The position numbers were made by a program, and so were the translations under genes. The notes beneath the pieces are model-generated. The model was not told the origin of the DNA. It saw nothing but the letters and a program-made list of their open reading frames with translations, and searched no databases. From positions 1-25,990 of the forward strand of contig JBBRXP010000073.1 of the NCBI GenBank assembly GCA_038238555.1: a DNA stretch of 25,990 nucleotides, given 5' to 3'. This stretch comes from JANNXQ01 sp038238555. Lineage in GTDB: Bacteria > Verrucomicrobiota > Verrucomicrobiia > Chthoniobacterales > Chthoniobacteraceae. This document shows, piece after piece, positions 13,562 through 21,800 of the stretch (position 1 is the first letter of the stretch; every line of letters begins with the position of its first letter).

Positions 13562-14881
13562 ATGAAAACTTTCCGGCTCCTCCTTCCCCTCGCGCTCCTC
13601 TCCACGATGGCGCCCGCTGAAAGCGTGAAGGACCGGGAAGCCGCCGTGCGCAAGGATCGGACGACGATGGAAAACGACGCGCGCTGGATTTATGGCGACG
13701 TCGCGCGCGGCTTTGCGGAGGCGCGGCGCACGGGCCGGCCGCTGCTCGTGGTGTTGCGGTGCGTGCCGTGCCAGGCGTGCATGGGCATCGATGCGAGCGT
13801 GCTGAGCGAGCCGGCGCTCGGGCCGCTGCTGGAACGCTTCGTGTGCGTGCGAGTCATCGATGCCAACGCGCTCGATCTCGCGCTGTTTCAGTTCGACTAC
13901 GACCTCTCTTTTTCCACGCTCTTCTTCGCCGCCGATGGCACCGTGCTCGGCCGCTACGGCTCGTGGACGCACCAGAAAGACGCGCGCGACAGCACCACCG
14001 CCGGCTTCCGCCGGGCACTGGAAGCCGCGCTCGCTTTGCACCGCGAATACCCCGCCAACAAAGCCGCGCTCGCCGGCAAACAGGGCGGCCCGACGCCCTT
14101 CAAGACGCCGGTGGAAATCCCGGCGCTCGCGGGCAAATATCGGCGCGAGCTCGATTGGGACGGCAAGGTGGTGCAGAGCTGCGTGCACTGCCATCAGATC
14201 GGCGAGGCTTTCCGCGCGTCTTTGCGCGACAAGGGTCAAGCCATTCCCACCGAGCTCATCTATCCCATGCCCGCGCCCGAAACCATCGGCCTCGCGCTCG
14301 CCGCGGATCGGATCGCGCACGTCGATGCCGTGGCCCCCGGCTCGGTGGCCGCCGCCGCGGGTGTGCGCGCGGGCGACGACTTTATTTCTTTCGCTGGCCA
14401 GCCGCTTATCTCCATCGCCGACGTGGCTTGGGCGCTGCACCGCGCGCCGGATGCGGGCTCGATCCCAGCCGTGGTGACGCGCGACGGCGCTCCGCTCGAG
14501 CTCATGTTTGCGCTGCCAGTCGGCTGGCGAATGAAGACCGATATTTCCGGTCGCGCCGGCACTTGGTCCGTGCGCGGCATGGCCACCGGTGGGCTCGTGC
14601 TCGAAGACTTGGGCGACGCAGCCCGCGCCGCGCGCAATCTCGGTCCTGAGCGGATGGCGCTCTTCGTGAAGGGCCTCGGCCAATTCGGCAAACACGCCGC
14701 CGCGAAGAACGCCGGATTTCAAAAGAACGATGTGATCGTGAAGCTCGATGGCTTCACGGCGCGCATCGGCGAGGGGGAATTGATCGGCCATCTTCTCGGC
14801 GCGCACCGCCCGGGCGAGCAAGTGAAAGCCACCGTGCTGCGCGGCGCTGAAAGCGTGGAACTCACACTGCCCATGCAGTAG
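13562..14881 (+). CDS. Thioredoxin-7/PDZ protein with CxxCH haem-type motif
   Basis: This 439-residue exported protein has a signal peptide (1-19). A thioredoxin-like domain (about 40-165) carries RCVPCQACMG (66-75; C67, C70, C73), followed by FQFDYDLSFSTLFF. CVHCH at 207-211 fits covalent haem c attachment. Two PDZ-like domains follow (about 245-320, including GSVAAAAGVRAGDDF, and about 365-437, including AAKNAGFQKNDVIVKLDG). The arrangement matches what I recall as the Trx7/PDZ (seleno)protein family of Planctomycetes and Verrucomicrobiota, in which some members use selenocysteine; here all positions are cysteine codons. A periplasmic redox or protein quality-control role is plausible but unproven. 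The start at 13562 gives the signal peptide. Confidence 0.85.
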   Translation: MKTFRLLLPLALLSTMAPAESVKDREAAVRKDRTTMENDARWIYGDVARGFAEARRTGRPLLVVLRCVPCQACMGIDASVLSEPALGPLLERFVCVRVIDANALDLALFQFDYDLSFSTLFFAADGTVLGRYGSWTHQKDARDSTTAGFRRALEAALALHREYPANKAALAGKQGGPTPFKTPVEIPALAGKYRRELDWDGKVVQSCVHCHQIGEAFRASLRDKGQAIPTELIYPMPAPETIGLALAADRIAHVDAVAPGSVAAAAGVRAGDDFISFAGQPLISIADVAWALHRAPDAGSIPAVVTRDGAPLELMFALPVGWRMKTDISGRAGTWSVRGMATGGLVLEDLGDAARAARNLGPERMALFVKGLGQFGKHAAAKNAGFQKNDVIVKLDGFTARIGEGELIGHLLGAHRPGEQVKATVLRGAESVELTLPMQ

Positions 14882-14946
14882 CTGCGGCAGCGCACGCGGG
14901 GCAGTGACGCCGCGGGCACTTCCGGCGGCGAGGGTGCCGCAGCTAC
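14878..14946. terminator. 12-bp inverted repeat between convergent genes
   Basis: The arm gtagctgcggca (14878-14889) is the exact reverse complement of 14935-14946, with a GC-rich 45-bp interior. It starts inside the stop codon of the thioredoxin/PDZ gene and ends 2 bp before the stop of the convergent Nudix gene. The position fits a bidirectional terminator, but there is no T-run, so it could equally be a dispersed palindromic repeat. Confidence 0.5.
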
Positions 14947-14947
14947 T

Positions 14948-15586
14948 TCAGCCGCGCGCGAGGTATTCGTTTACCACGGCGTGATAGGGCTCGAAGTGGG
15001 CGACGTCGCGCGCGCGGTCCGCGCGCAGCCGGTAGTAGAAACGCGCGACTCGCGCATCCTGGCGCGCGATCCACAGCAGCGCGCTCACCACGGCGAGCCG
15101 ATGCACGCGCGGGGCTTTCTCCCTCCACATGCGAGTAAGCAGGCGCGAAATCTCGATCCATTGCAGCGGGCCGTGGGTCTCTTCGTCGTCGGTGCCCGCA
15201 TCGTCCACGCGCTCGAAATCGCGGATGCTTCCCGTCTTGTGGCGCGCGGGAAAGACGGCCTTTAGGTGGGTGCGCTCTCCGGTCTGGTCGTCGGGCACCA
15301 CTTCCCAGTAGAGCGGCGCGGGCGAGAGCACTTCGAAGTCGAAGTCCGCCGGGTCCGCGGCCGCTTCTTCGAGCATCTCGCGGTTGAGGGTGGCGCCGAT
15401 ATTTTCGCCCGGCTTTCCTTTGCCAAAGGGCATCCGCAGTGTGGTGAAGCTCTGGCCGTCGCGCCCGCGGCCGGTGTATTCGTGAGCGAGCACGAGCAGG
15501 CGGCCATTATGATGCGCTTGGAAAAAAACCGCGCCCACGCCGTGGTCGGCGATCCTGAGGATGGGCTGATCGAACGGGTGGAGCAT
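14948..15586 (-). CDS. Nudix-family hydrolase with variant Nudix box
   Basis: This 212-residue cytoplasmic protein has a Nudix box at residues 55-77: G55-x5-E61-x7-R69-E70-M71-L72-E73-E74, matching G-x5-E-x7-REUxEE. The final x-G-U is A75-A76-A77, so the usual glycine is missing. Flanking strands (GAVFFQAHHNGRLLVLAHEY before, FEVLSPAPLYWEVV after) fit the fold. The catalytic glutamates are intact, so metal-dependent hydrolysis of a nucleoside diphosphate derivative is plausible; substrate unknown. The C-terminal third (150-212) is arginine-rich and helical. It lies 61 bp downstream of the sulfatase stop and may be co-transcribed with it. Confidence 0.7.
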   Translation of the reverse strand: MLHPFDQPILRIADHGVGAVFFQAHHNGRLLVLAHEYTGRGRDGQSFTTLRMPFGKGKPGENIGATLNREMLEEAAADPADFDFEVLSPAPLYWEVVPDDQTGERTHLKAVFPARHKTGSIRDFERVDDAGTDDEETHGPLQWIEISRLLTRMWREKAPRVHRLAVVSALLWIARQDARVARFYYRLRADRARDVAHFEPYHAVVNEYLARG

Positions 15587-15647
15587 GGCGGCCCGTCACG
15601 CTGTCCGGGGATCCGGCGCGAAGCAAGCCTCGCGACGGGAGGCAGGG

Positions 15648-17051
15648 TCAGAGTTGGCGCTTCTTGATTTTTTCGGCGATCTCCGCCGGCTCCGCGGTGC
15701 GGCCCTGGTCGTTCACCTCTTCGATCCATTTCTCGAGTGCAGCGCGCAGCTTCTTTAACTCAGCGACATCCTCGGTCTTCTCGGAGTCGGCGAGGTTATG
15801 TATCTCGAAAGGATCGGCGGTAAGATCGTAGAGCTCTTCTTCCGGCCTGCGCGGCTGGCAGAGGAAGTCTTGTGCGGGAGTTAGTTTGCCTTGGGCGTGC
15901 AGTTCCTTGAGTAAGTTCCACACAGGGTATTGCCTCTCCTTGTAGTTATTCGTCGCGAGGAAAGGAACCTCAGGCATGAAGTTGCGGATGTAACGATAAC
16001 CTTCATCCCGAACGGCGCGGATACGCATGACCGTCTCGTCGCACCGGTCGCGTGAACCGAAGACATACTCGCGCGGCGCTTCGCAATGGTCGCCGAGAAA
16101 GATGCGGCCCTGCATCTTTGGCGGTTTGGGCGCGCCGGCGAGGCCGATCATGGTGGGCGCGAGGTCGATGCCATCGAGCATGCGGTCATCGAGCGTGCCG
16201 GCCTTGAAATGCGCGGGCGCCGGCAAGCTTTTCGGCCAGCGGATAATGAGCGGAACGTGAAACCCTTCTTCGTAACAAAACTGTTTTCCGCGCACGTGCG
16301 ACTGGCCGTTGTCTCCGAAGAACACAACGATTGTGTTATCCGCCAACCCATCCTTTTGCAGTGCATCGAGGATAAGTCCCACTTTGCGATCCAACTCGCT
16401 GGTGGCATCGAGATACTCGGCCCAATCCTTGCGAGTAACAGGATGGTCTGGGTAATAAGGAGGTATCTCAACCTTGGCCGCGTCCGCCTTCTTCGGTGCA
16501 TGATAAGTGCGATGGGTCTCCTGGAAGTTGACCTGCGCATAGAAGGGTTGTTGCGCTTTGAGATCGGCCCAGTTACCCGAGTCAAAAGCTTTCCCCTCGA
16601 AGAGAAAGTTCCAGTCGGTCTTCCCCGAGCCTCGGAATCCACACGACTCGGGTAACTGCACGACATTCGCCGTAAAGTAACCCGCGTCGCGCATCCAAGC
16701 CGTAAGCAGGCGCACACCTTCCGGCAGTGCCTTCTTATTCGGCGTGCGATGATTGTGCGCGCCGATGGAGATGGCGTGCATCCCCGTCATGAAAGAGGAG
16801 CGACTTACCGAACAAACCATGCCGTCGTAAAAGCGAGTGTAACGCACGCCGTCCGCGGCCAGCTTGTCGAGATTGGGCGTCCATACTTCCTTCGTGCCGA
16901 TGCAGCTCAGATGCGGCCCGAAATCCTCGGCGATAAGCCAGAGAATGTTGGGCCGCTGGGTATCGGCCGCAAAGACGGAGATCAAAGTAAGATAGTAACC
17001 GATCAGTAAGATCGCCCGGGCGGAGTAAGGGGAAGTAAATCGTGTATTCAT
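15648..17051 (-). CDS. Sulfatase, heparan N-sulfatase-like, noncanonical CxPxR motif
   Basis: This 467-residue exported protein has a signal peptide (about 1-29, ending VFAA) and the sulfatase start RPNILWLIAEDFGPHLSC (33-50), with D43 as a metal ligand. The formylglycine motif reads C80-S-V82-S-R84: the cysteine and arginine are kept but the usual proline (C-x-P/A-x-R) is valine. IGAHNHRT (96-103), H180 in QETHRTYH, and FFGDNGQSHVRGK (244-256; D247, N248, K256) match the sulfamidase-like group. Relatives remove sulfate from polysaccharides or sulfated sugars. The gene is rich in TTAC on its coding strand, like the potCDB genes. A 142-bp spacer with an inverted repeat separates it from pilT upstream. 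Confidence 0.9.
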   Translation of the reverse strand: MNTRFTSPYSARAILLIGYYLTLISVFAADTQRPNILWLIAEDFGPHLSCIGTKEVWTPNLDKLAADGVRYTRFYDGMVCSVSRSSFMTGMHAISIGAHNHRTPNKKALPEGVRLLTAWMRDAGYFTANVVQLPESCGFRGSGKTDWNFLFEGKAFDSGNWADLKAQQPFYAQVNFQETHRTYHAPKKADAAKVEIPPYYPDHPVTRKDWAEYLDATSELDRKVGLILDALQKDGLADNTIVVFFGDNGQSHVRGKQFCYEEGFHVPLIIRWPKSLPAPAHFKAGTLDDRMLDGIDLAPTMIGLAGAPKPPKMQGRIFLGDHCEAPREYVFGSRDRCDETVMRIRAVRDEGYRYIRNFMPEVPFLATNNYKERQYPVWNLLKELHAQGKLTPAQDFLCQPRRPEEELYDLTADPFEIHNLADSEKTEDVAELKKLRAALEKWIEEVNDQGRTAEPAEIAEKIKKRQL

Positions 17052-17118
17052 GGAGTAAGGTAGTTACTGAGTTAATGCCACTGAGGATGGGTAAGAATCT
17101 CTTGGCGCGAGGACGCGC

Positions 17119-17171
17119 AGGCGACAGGAGTGTCGCACCGCGTCCGAGGAGAGGCGACACTCCTGTCGCCT
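17119..17171. repeat. 18-bp perfect inverted repeat in pilT-sulfatase spacer
   Basis: Arms aggcgacaggagtgtcgc (17119-17136) and gcgacactcctgtcgcct (17154-17171) are exact reverse complements with a 17-bp loop. Each arm is itself a short palindrome (gcgaca-ggag-tgtcgc). It lies after the pilT stop and before the sulfatase start, so it could end pilT transcription or be a dispersed repeat. There is no T-run. Confidence 0.75.
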
Positions 17172-17193
17172 CAGCGCGCAGATGCTCTCGCGG

Positions 17194-18357
17194 CTACGGT
17201 CCACTCTTGCGCGGTTTCTGGGTGCCGATGAGTTGCTGGGCCGCGGAAGGATCCTGCGCTTTGGTGAGCACTTGCTCGAGGCTGATGAGGCCGCGCAGGT
17301 AGAGTTCCACGAGCGAAGTCTCAAGCGAGACCATCCCAAACTTCGAGCCGGTCAGGATGTCGTTGGCGATGCGAAAGGTTTTGTTATCCCGGATCAGCGC
17401 GGCGATCGACGGGGTGTTAATCATTACTTCGAATGCAGCGACGCGGCCTTTTCCATCGAGCCGCGGAAGCAGGAGCTGTGAGATGACGGCTTTGAGGTTG
17501 GTCGAGACTTGCGTGCGGATTTGCTCCTGCTGCGTGGAAGGGAACGCGTCGATGATGCGATCAACGGTGCGCGGCGCGCCGGTGGTGTGCAGCGTGGCGA
17601 AGACGAGGTGGCCCGTCTCGGCGGCGGTGATGGCGGTCTCCATGGTTTCGAGGTCGCGCATTTCGCCCACGAGAATCACGTCGGGATCCTGCCGCAGCGC
17701 GCGCCGCAGACCTTCGGCGAAGGAGGACACATCCACGCCGACCTCGCGTTGATTGACGATGCCCATGCGATGCTCGTGAAAGTATTCGATGGGATCTTCG
17801 ATGGTAACGATGTGGCCTTGCGTGGTGGAATTGATGACGTCGAGCATCGACGCAAGCGTGGTGGTCTTGCCCGAACCAGTGGGGCCGGTCACGAGGATGA
17901 GCCCGCGTGGAAGTGAGAGCAGGCCGCGCACTGCGGGCGGCAGGCCGATCTCTTCGAGCGACATCATCCGGTTCGGCACGAGCCGCAACGCGAGGCCGAG
18001 GAAACCTTTCTGCCGATACACACTCACGCGAAAGCGATTCGATTCGCGGAAGGTGAAAGCAAAATCAACGCTGCCGACTTCGTTCACGCGCTGAAGATTG
18101 GAGTCGCTGGTGATGGCGCGCGCGAGCGTCTCGGTGTCTTCGCCGGCGAGCGACGGCAACTCCAGTTTCACCAGCCGCCCGTGAAGCCGCACCGCGGGCG
18201 GCGCGCCGACGGAGAGATGCAAATCGGAAGCGCCTTCATCGATCACCAACCGCAGCAAATCCTCCATCGGCACGAGGCCGGGCTTTTCTTTTTGCGCGTT
18301 CGGAGACTCCGCCGCAGGCGGCGTCGGCGCGGTTTTTCCTGAATCAAAGAGAGCCAT
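17194..18357 (-). CDS. pilT: Type IV pilus retraction ATPase PilT
   Basis: This 387-residue cytoplasmic secretion ATPase powers disassembly of type IV pili for twitching motility. Residues 1-28 are a low-complexity Pro/Ala/Lys extension; the PAS-like N-domain then starts with MEDLLRLVIDEGASDLHLS (31-49). Walker A GPTGSGKT is at 158-165, the Asp box VTIEDPIEY at 184-192, Walker B LRQDPDVILVGEMRD at 221-235 and the His box GHLVFATLHT at 249-258. SIAALIRDNKTFRI (317-330) stands where PilT has its AIRNLIRE retraction motif, so it is a diverged form. No pilin or other pil gene is in the window. It starts 7 bp after a small coiled-coil gene on the same strand. Confidence 0.92.
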   Translation of the reverse strand: MALFDSGKTAPTPPAAESPNAQKEKPGLVPMEDLLRLVIDEGASDLHLSVGAPPAVRLHGRLVKLELPSLAGEDTETLARAITSDSNLQRVNEVGSVDFAFTFRESNRFRVSVYRQKGFLGLALRLVPNRMMSLEEIGLPPAVRGLLSLPRGLILVTGPTGSGKTTTLASMLDVINSTTQGHIVTIEDPIEYFHEHRMGIVNQREVGVDVSSFAEGLRRALRQDPDVILVGEMRDLETMETAITAAETGHLVFATLHTTGAPRTVDRIIDAFPSTQQEQIRTQVSTNLKAVISQLLLPRLDGKGRVAAFEVMINTPSIAALIRDNKTFRIANDILTGSKFGMVSLETSLVELYLRGLISLEQVLTKAQDPSAAQQLIGTQKPRKSGP

Positions 18358-18364
18358 TCGCCAA

Positions 18365-18553
18365 TTACTTCACGCCGTATTTTTCCATGATGACGGCGTG
18401 CTGGATTCGCGGCTTGCCGGGATTGCGCGCGCGCGCCTCCAACAAGTCCAAGGTATCAAGAAGGTCTTCGACTTCCTCGCGCTGTCGGCGAATCTCCTTG
18501 GTCACGGCGCGCAGATCCGGTCCGATTCGTTTCTTGATAGTGGCACTACTCAT
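18365..18553 (-). CDS. Small coiled-coil protein, 62 aa
   Basis: A 62-residue frame, MSSATIKKRIGPDLRAVTKE onward, contains the amphipathic stretch EEVEDLLDTLDLLEARARN and ends MEKYGVK. The sequence looks like a genuine small dimeric helical protein; the N-terminal basic part plus acidic coiled coil is reminiscent of type II antitoxins, but no toxin gene is adjacent. It ends 7 bp before pilT, so the two are probably co-transcribed. The frame continues far upstream only as antisense of the patatin gene. No strong Shine-Dalgarno is visible. Confidence 0.65.
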   Translation of the reverse strand: MSSATIKKRIGPDLRAVTKEIRRQREEVEDLLDTLDLLEARARNPGKPRIQHAVIMEKYGVK

Positions 18554-18636
18554 GAGCGGCGCGGCGATATTTAACTCGGTAATAACGACGACTCGCACTG
18601 CACGTCGAACGAAATCCGGCAGGTGCCCGAGGCTCT

Positions 18637-18815
18637 GGGGAGCACGCGCGTCCCGCGTGTTGGTCGCGGTGTCCTCGCCGCGACGAACTTCAGAACCACG
18701 CGATTCGGGCAAGAACTCCGCGCTGCAGAAATGCCGGCGGGTTCTTCGGGTGCGGAGCTCTTGCCGTGGCGGCTCGGTTTTGAAAGTCCGTCGCGGCGAG
18801 ACGCGTGTGCTCCCC
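18637..18815. repeat. Palindromic dispersed element of the GGGGAGCACACGCG type, copy B
   Basis: About 179 bp related to 5447-5640. The left end reads ggggagcacgcgcgtcccgc, then TGGTCGCGG and ACGAACTT. The right arm is shortened: it lacks about 20 bp corresponding to the TGGTCG block present in copy A, and ends gcgtgtgctcccc. It fills the divergent spacer (18554-18868) between the small coiled-coil gene and the patatin gene, and ends 53 bp before the patatin start codon. The rest of that spacer shows nothing I can name. Confidence 0.8.
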
Positions 18816-18868
18816 AGATGCAAACGCGCGCTTGCGAAAAATTCTCCGCGCCACGTAGCCTCGCTCGC

Positions 18869-21800
18869 ATGAAAATCCAAGACGGCGATCCCCGGGGATT
18901 TGGCGATCTCTTTGCCGCGGAGAGAAAGTGGCGGCGGCAGCCGGTAGCTGCGACGCCCTCGTCGCGCGGAGCGGGGGGCGCCGGCTTTGCGGTGTCGAGC
19001 GTGGGATCGGCCGATGCGCCGCGCGTCACTTTCACGGAAGAGGATTGCGTGGGGCTCGCTTTTTCCGGCGGCGGAATCCGCAGCGCCACTTTCAATCTCG
19101 GAGTGCTGCAAGGTTTGCACCGGCTCAAATTTTTGCGGCACATCGACTACCTGGCCACGGTGTCCGGCGGCGGCTACATCGGCGCGTGGTGGAGCGCGTG
19201 GCTCGCGCGCCGGCCGCGGAGCGACGTGCTCTTTCCCGAGACGGAAGCTGCAGAACCCGAGCCCGAAGAAGTGCGGCACCTGCGCGAGTTCAGCAATTTC
19301 CTCGCGCCGCGCATCGGCTTCTTTGAGACGGAGACTTGGGCCGCGGTGCTCGCGGTGTTGAGCGCGATGGCGCCCACGCTGTGCATCGCGCTCTCGATTA
19401 TCGCGCTGGCGATTCTCGCGTGGCTTCTCGCCGCGGCCGGAATCCTGGCGCCGGATTGGCGCGGCCCGATCGTGATGCTCGCGCTTCTCGCCGCGGCGCA
19501 AGTGGCCTGCGAACTGCGCTGGCGCCGCAGCGCCCGGGCGGAGAAATGTACGGGCATCTGGGCGTGGTGGACCGGTGCCACGCTCGCCGTGCTCGCCGCG
19601 GCGTGGGTGGCGTGGCGGGTGTTTGAGGGTGCGGTGCTCCTCTTTCTCCCGGCGCTGAGCTGGCTCGGCGCGGCGGCTCTCGGCTTCGGCGTGCGCATCG
19701 TCGTGTTCAAGATTTTTCGCGGCGAAAATTTCCGCGAAAAAATCGCGGCCCTCGACCGCGTGCTCCAGCGCACGATCGCCTCGGCCGTGGTGTGGAGCAT
19801 CGGCGGCGGCATCTGGCTGGTAGGCGAGTGGCTTCACGAACAGCACACCGGCCAGGGCGCGACGGCCGGCGGCGCGATCCTCTCGGGCGGTGTCTTTGCG
19901 CTGCTGCGCAACTGGATGGCGGAGCAATTGAGCGCGCGGAAAAAAGGCGGCCTGCTCGAAGTGCTCAAACCGATGTTGCCGCAGTTGCTCGCCCTCATCG
20001 CGTTGACCCTTGCGGCGATCTGCCTGGCCGCCGGCATCGCCGCGGGGCTCGAGTGGAAATCTACACGCTTCTTCGCCGCCGCAGTCGGTGGCGCCGTCGC
20101 GGTCATCGCCGGCACGGCCTGGCTCTTCGACCCGGCGATGGTGAGCATGCACGCCTTCTACCGCAATCGACTGGCGCGCGCTTACCTCGGCGCTTCCAAC
20201 GAAAGAGCGCTGCCCGAGGACGCGCGGCACAATCGCTTCATCGAAGTGCGCGGCGGCGACGACATCGCGATGCGCGAACTGCTGCCCTCGCTGCCGGGGC
20301 CGAAGATCGGGCCGCTGCATCTCGTGTGTTGCGCGGCCAACGACGTGGGCGGCGATCAACTCGGCAATCTTTCGCGCGCCGCTCGCAGCGCGGTGCTCTC
20401 GCCGCTCGGCTTTCAGATCGACGACGCCTGGCGCGCGTGGGGCTCGGAGCCGGGCAAGAAATCTCCGACGCACATCGACCGGCTCACGCTTTCTTCCGCG
20501 ATCACCGCGTCGGCCGCCGCCTTTAATTCGAACATGGGCTCGCTCTCCGCGCAGCTCGGCGCACTGGTGTGCTTCCTCATGTCGGCGCTCAATCTGCGCC
20601 TCGGCCTGTGGCTGCCGCACCCGCGCAGCGGGCGCGAAGACCTCGGCTTTTTTCCAGGCTGGCTCTTTCTCAAGGAGATGTTTGCCGACACGCGGTGCGG
20701 CTTGGAAAAAGGAAAACCCATCTCGCCTTACGTGCACCTTTCCGACGGCGCGCACTTTGAAAATCTCGCGCTCTACGAACTCGTGCGCCGGCATTGCCGC
20801 TACATCATCGTCTCGGATTGCGGCGCCGATTCCACCGTGGCTTTCGATGATTTCGGCAACGCGATGCGGCGCATTCGCGAAGACTTCGGAGTGGAGATCG
20901 ACATCGACCTCGAGCCGTTGCGGCCCGATCCCGCGACGCGCCTTTCGCGCCAGCACATGGCCGTGGGCGCGATCTACTACGACCGCGCGCGCGACGACAC
21001 CGGCATCCTGCTTTTCATCAAGCCCACGCTCACCGGCGACGAGCCGTGCGACGTGGCGCAATACCGGACGCGCAACGCGGCCTTTCCGCACGAGAGCACC
21101 GGCGATCAGTTTTACGACGAGGCGCAGTGGGAAAGTTATCGCCGCCTCGGCGAGCACGCCATCCAGGCGGCATTGCGCTTTGCCGAGCGAATGGGAGCGC
21201 TGCACACGTTGAGTGCCGATCGCGTCTTCACCGGCGCGCGGCAGGAGTGGTATCCCGCGCCGCCGGGCCTGGGCGAACGCGTGGTCGAGGCCACCGATCG
21301 CGTGGGCGAACTCGAAGCGCGGCTGCGCGCGGAAGCTCCGGCGAGCTTGCGCTACGAACTTTTTCCGGAGCTGCGCGAGATGGAGCGCGCGTTCCCTTCC
21401 GGCTCGTCGGAGCCCGCGCCGCCGATGTCGCGGGCGCAGGAGATCGAGAGCAGTCTGCCCTTCATCCTTGAAATTTTCCGCATCATGCAAAGCGTGTGGC
21501 TCTCGTGCCGCTTCGATACGCACTGGGGTCATCCGCTGAATCTTGGCCTGCTCAATCTTTTCCAGCGCTGGGCTTACGCGCCCTCCTGCCGGCTCTGGTG
21601 GCCGCTGCTGCGACCGCTGCACGGCGACCGCTTTCGGCGCTTCATGGAAGAGCATCTCGCGCTCGCCGACCGCGATCATCCGCGAGTCGAAGGCAAGGTC
21701 GCCGCGATGACCGCCGAGCGGCAATCGCGTGGAGAGTCGCCCGAGATTCCCGACGGTCTCGCGAAGTTGCACTGGCTGCGCAGCCGCGCGCCTCGCGACG

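Noticed and set aside
13346..14821. Minus-strand open frame of 491 codons opposite the thioredoxin/PDZ gene
   Set aside because: Antisense artefact; the plus strand holds signal peptide, CxxC, CxxCH and PDZ motifs.
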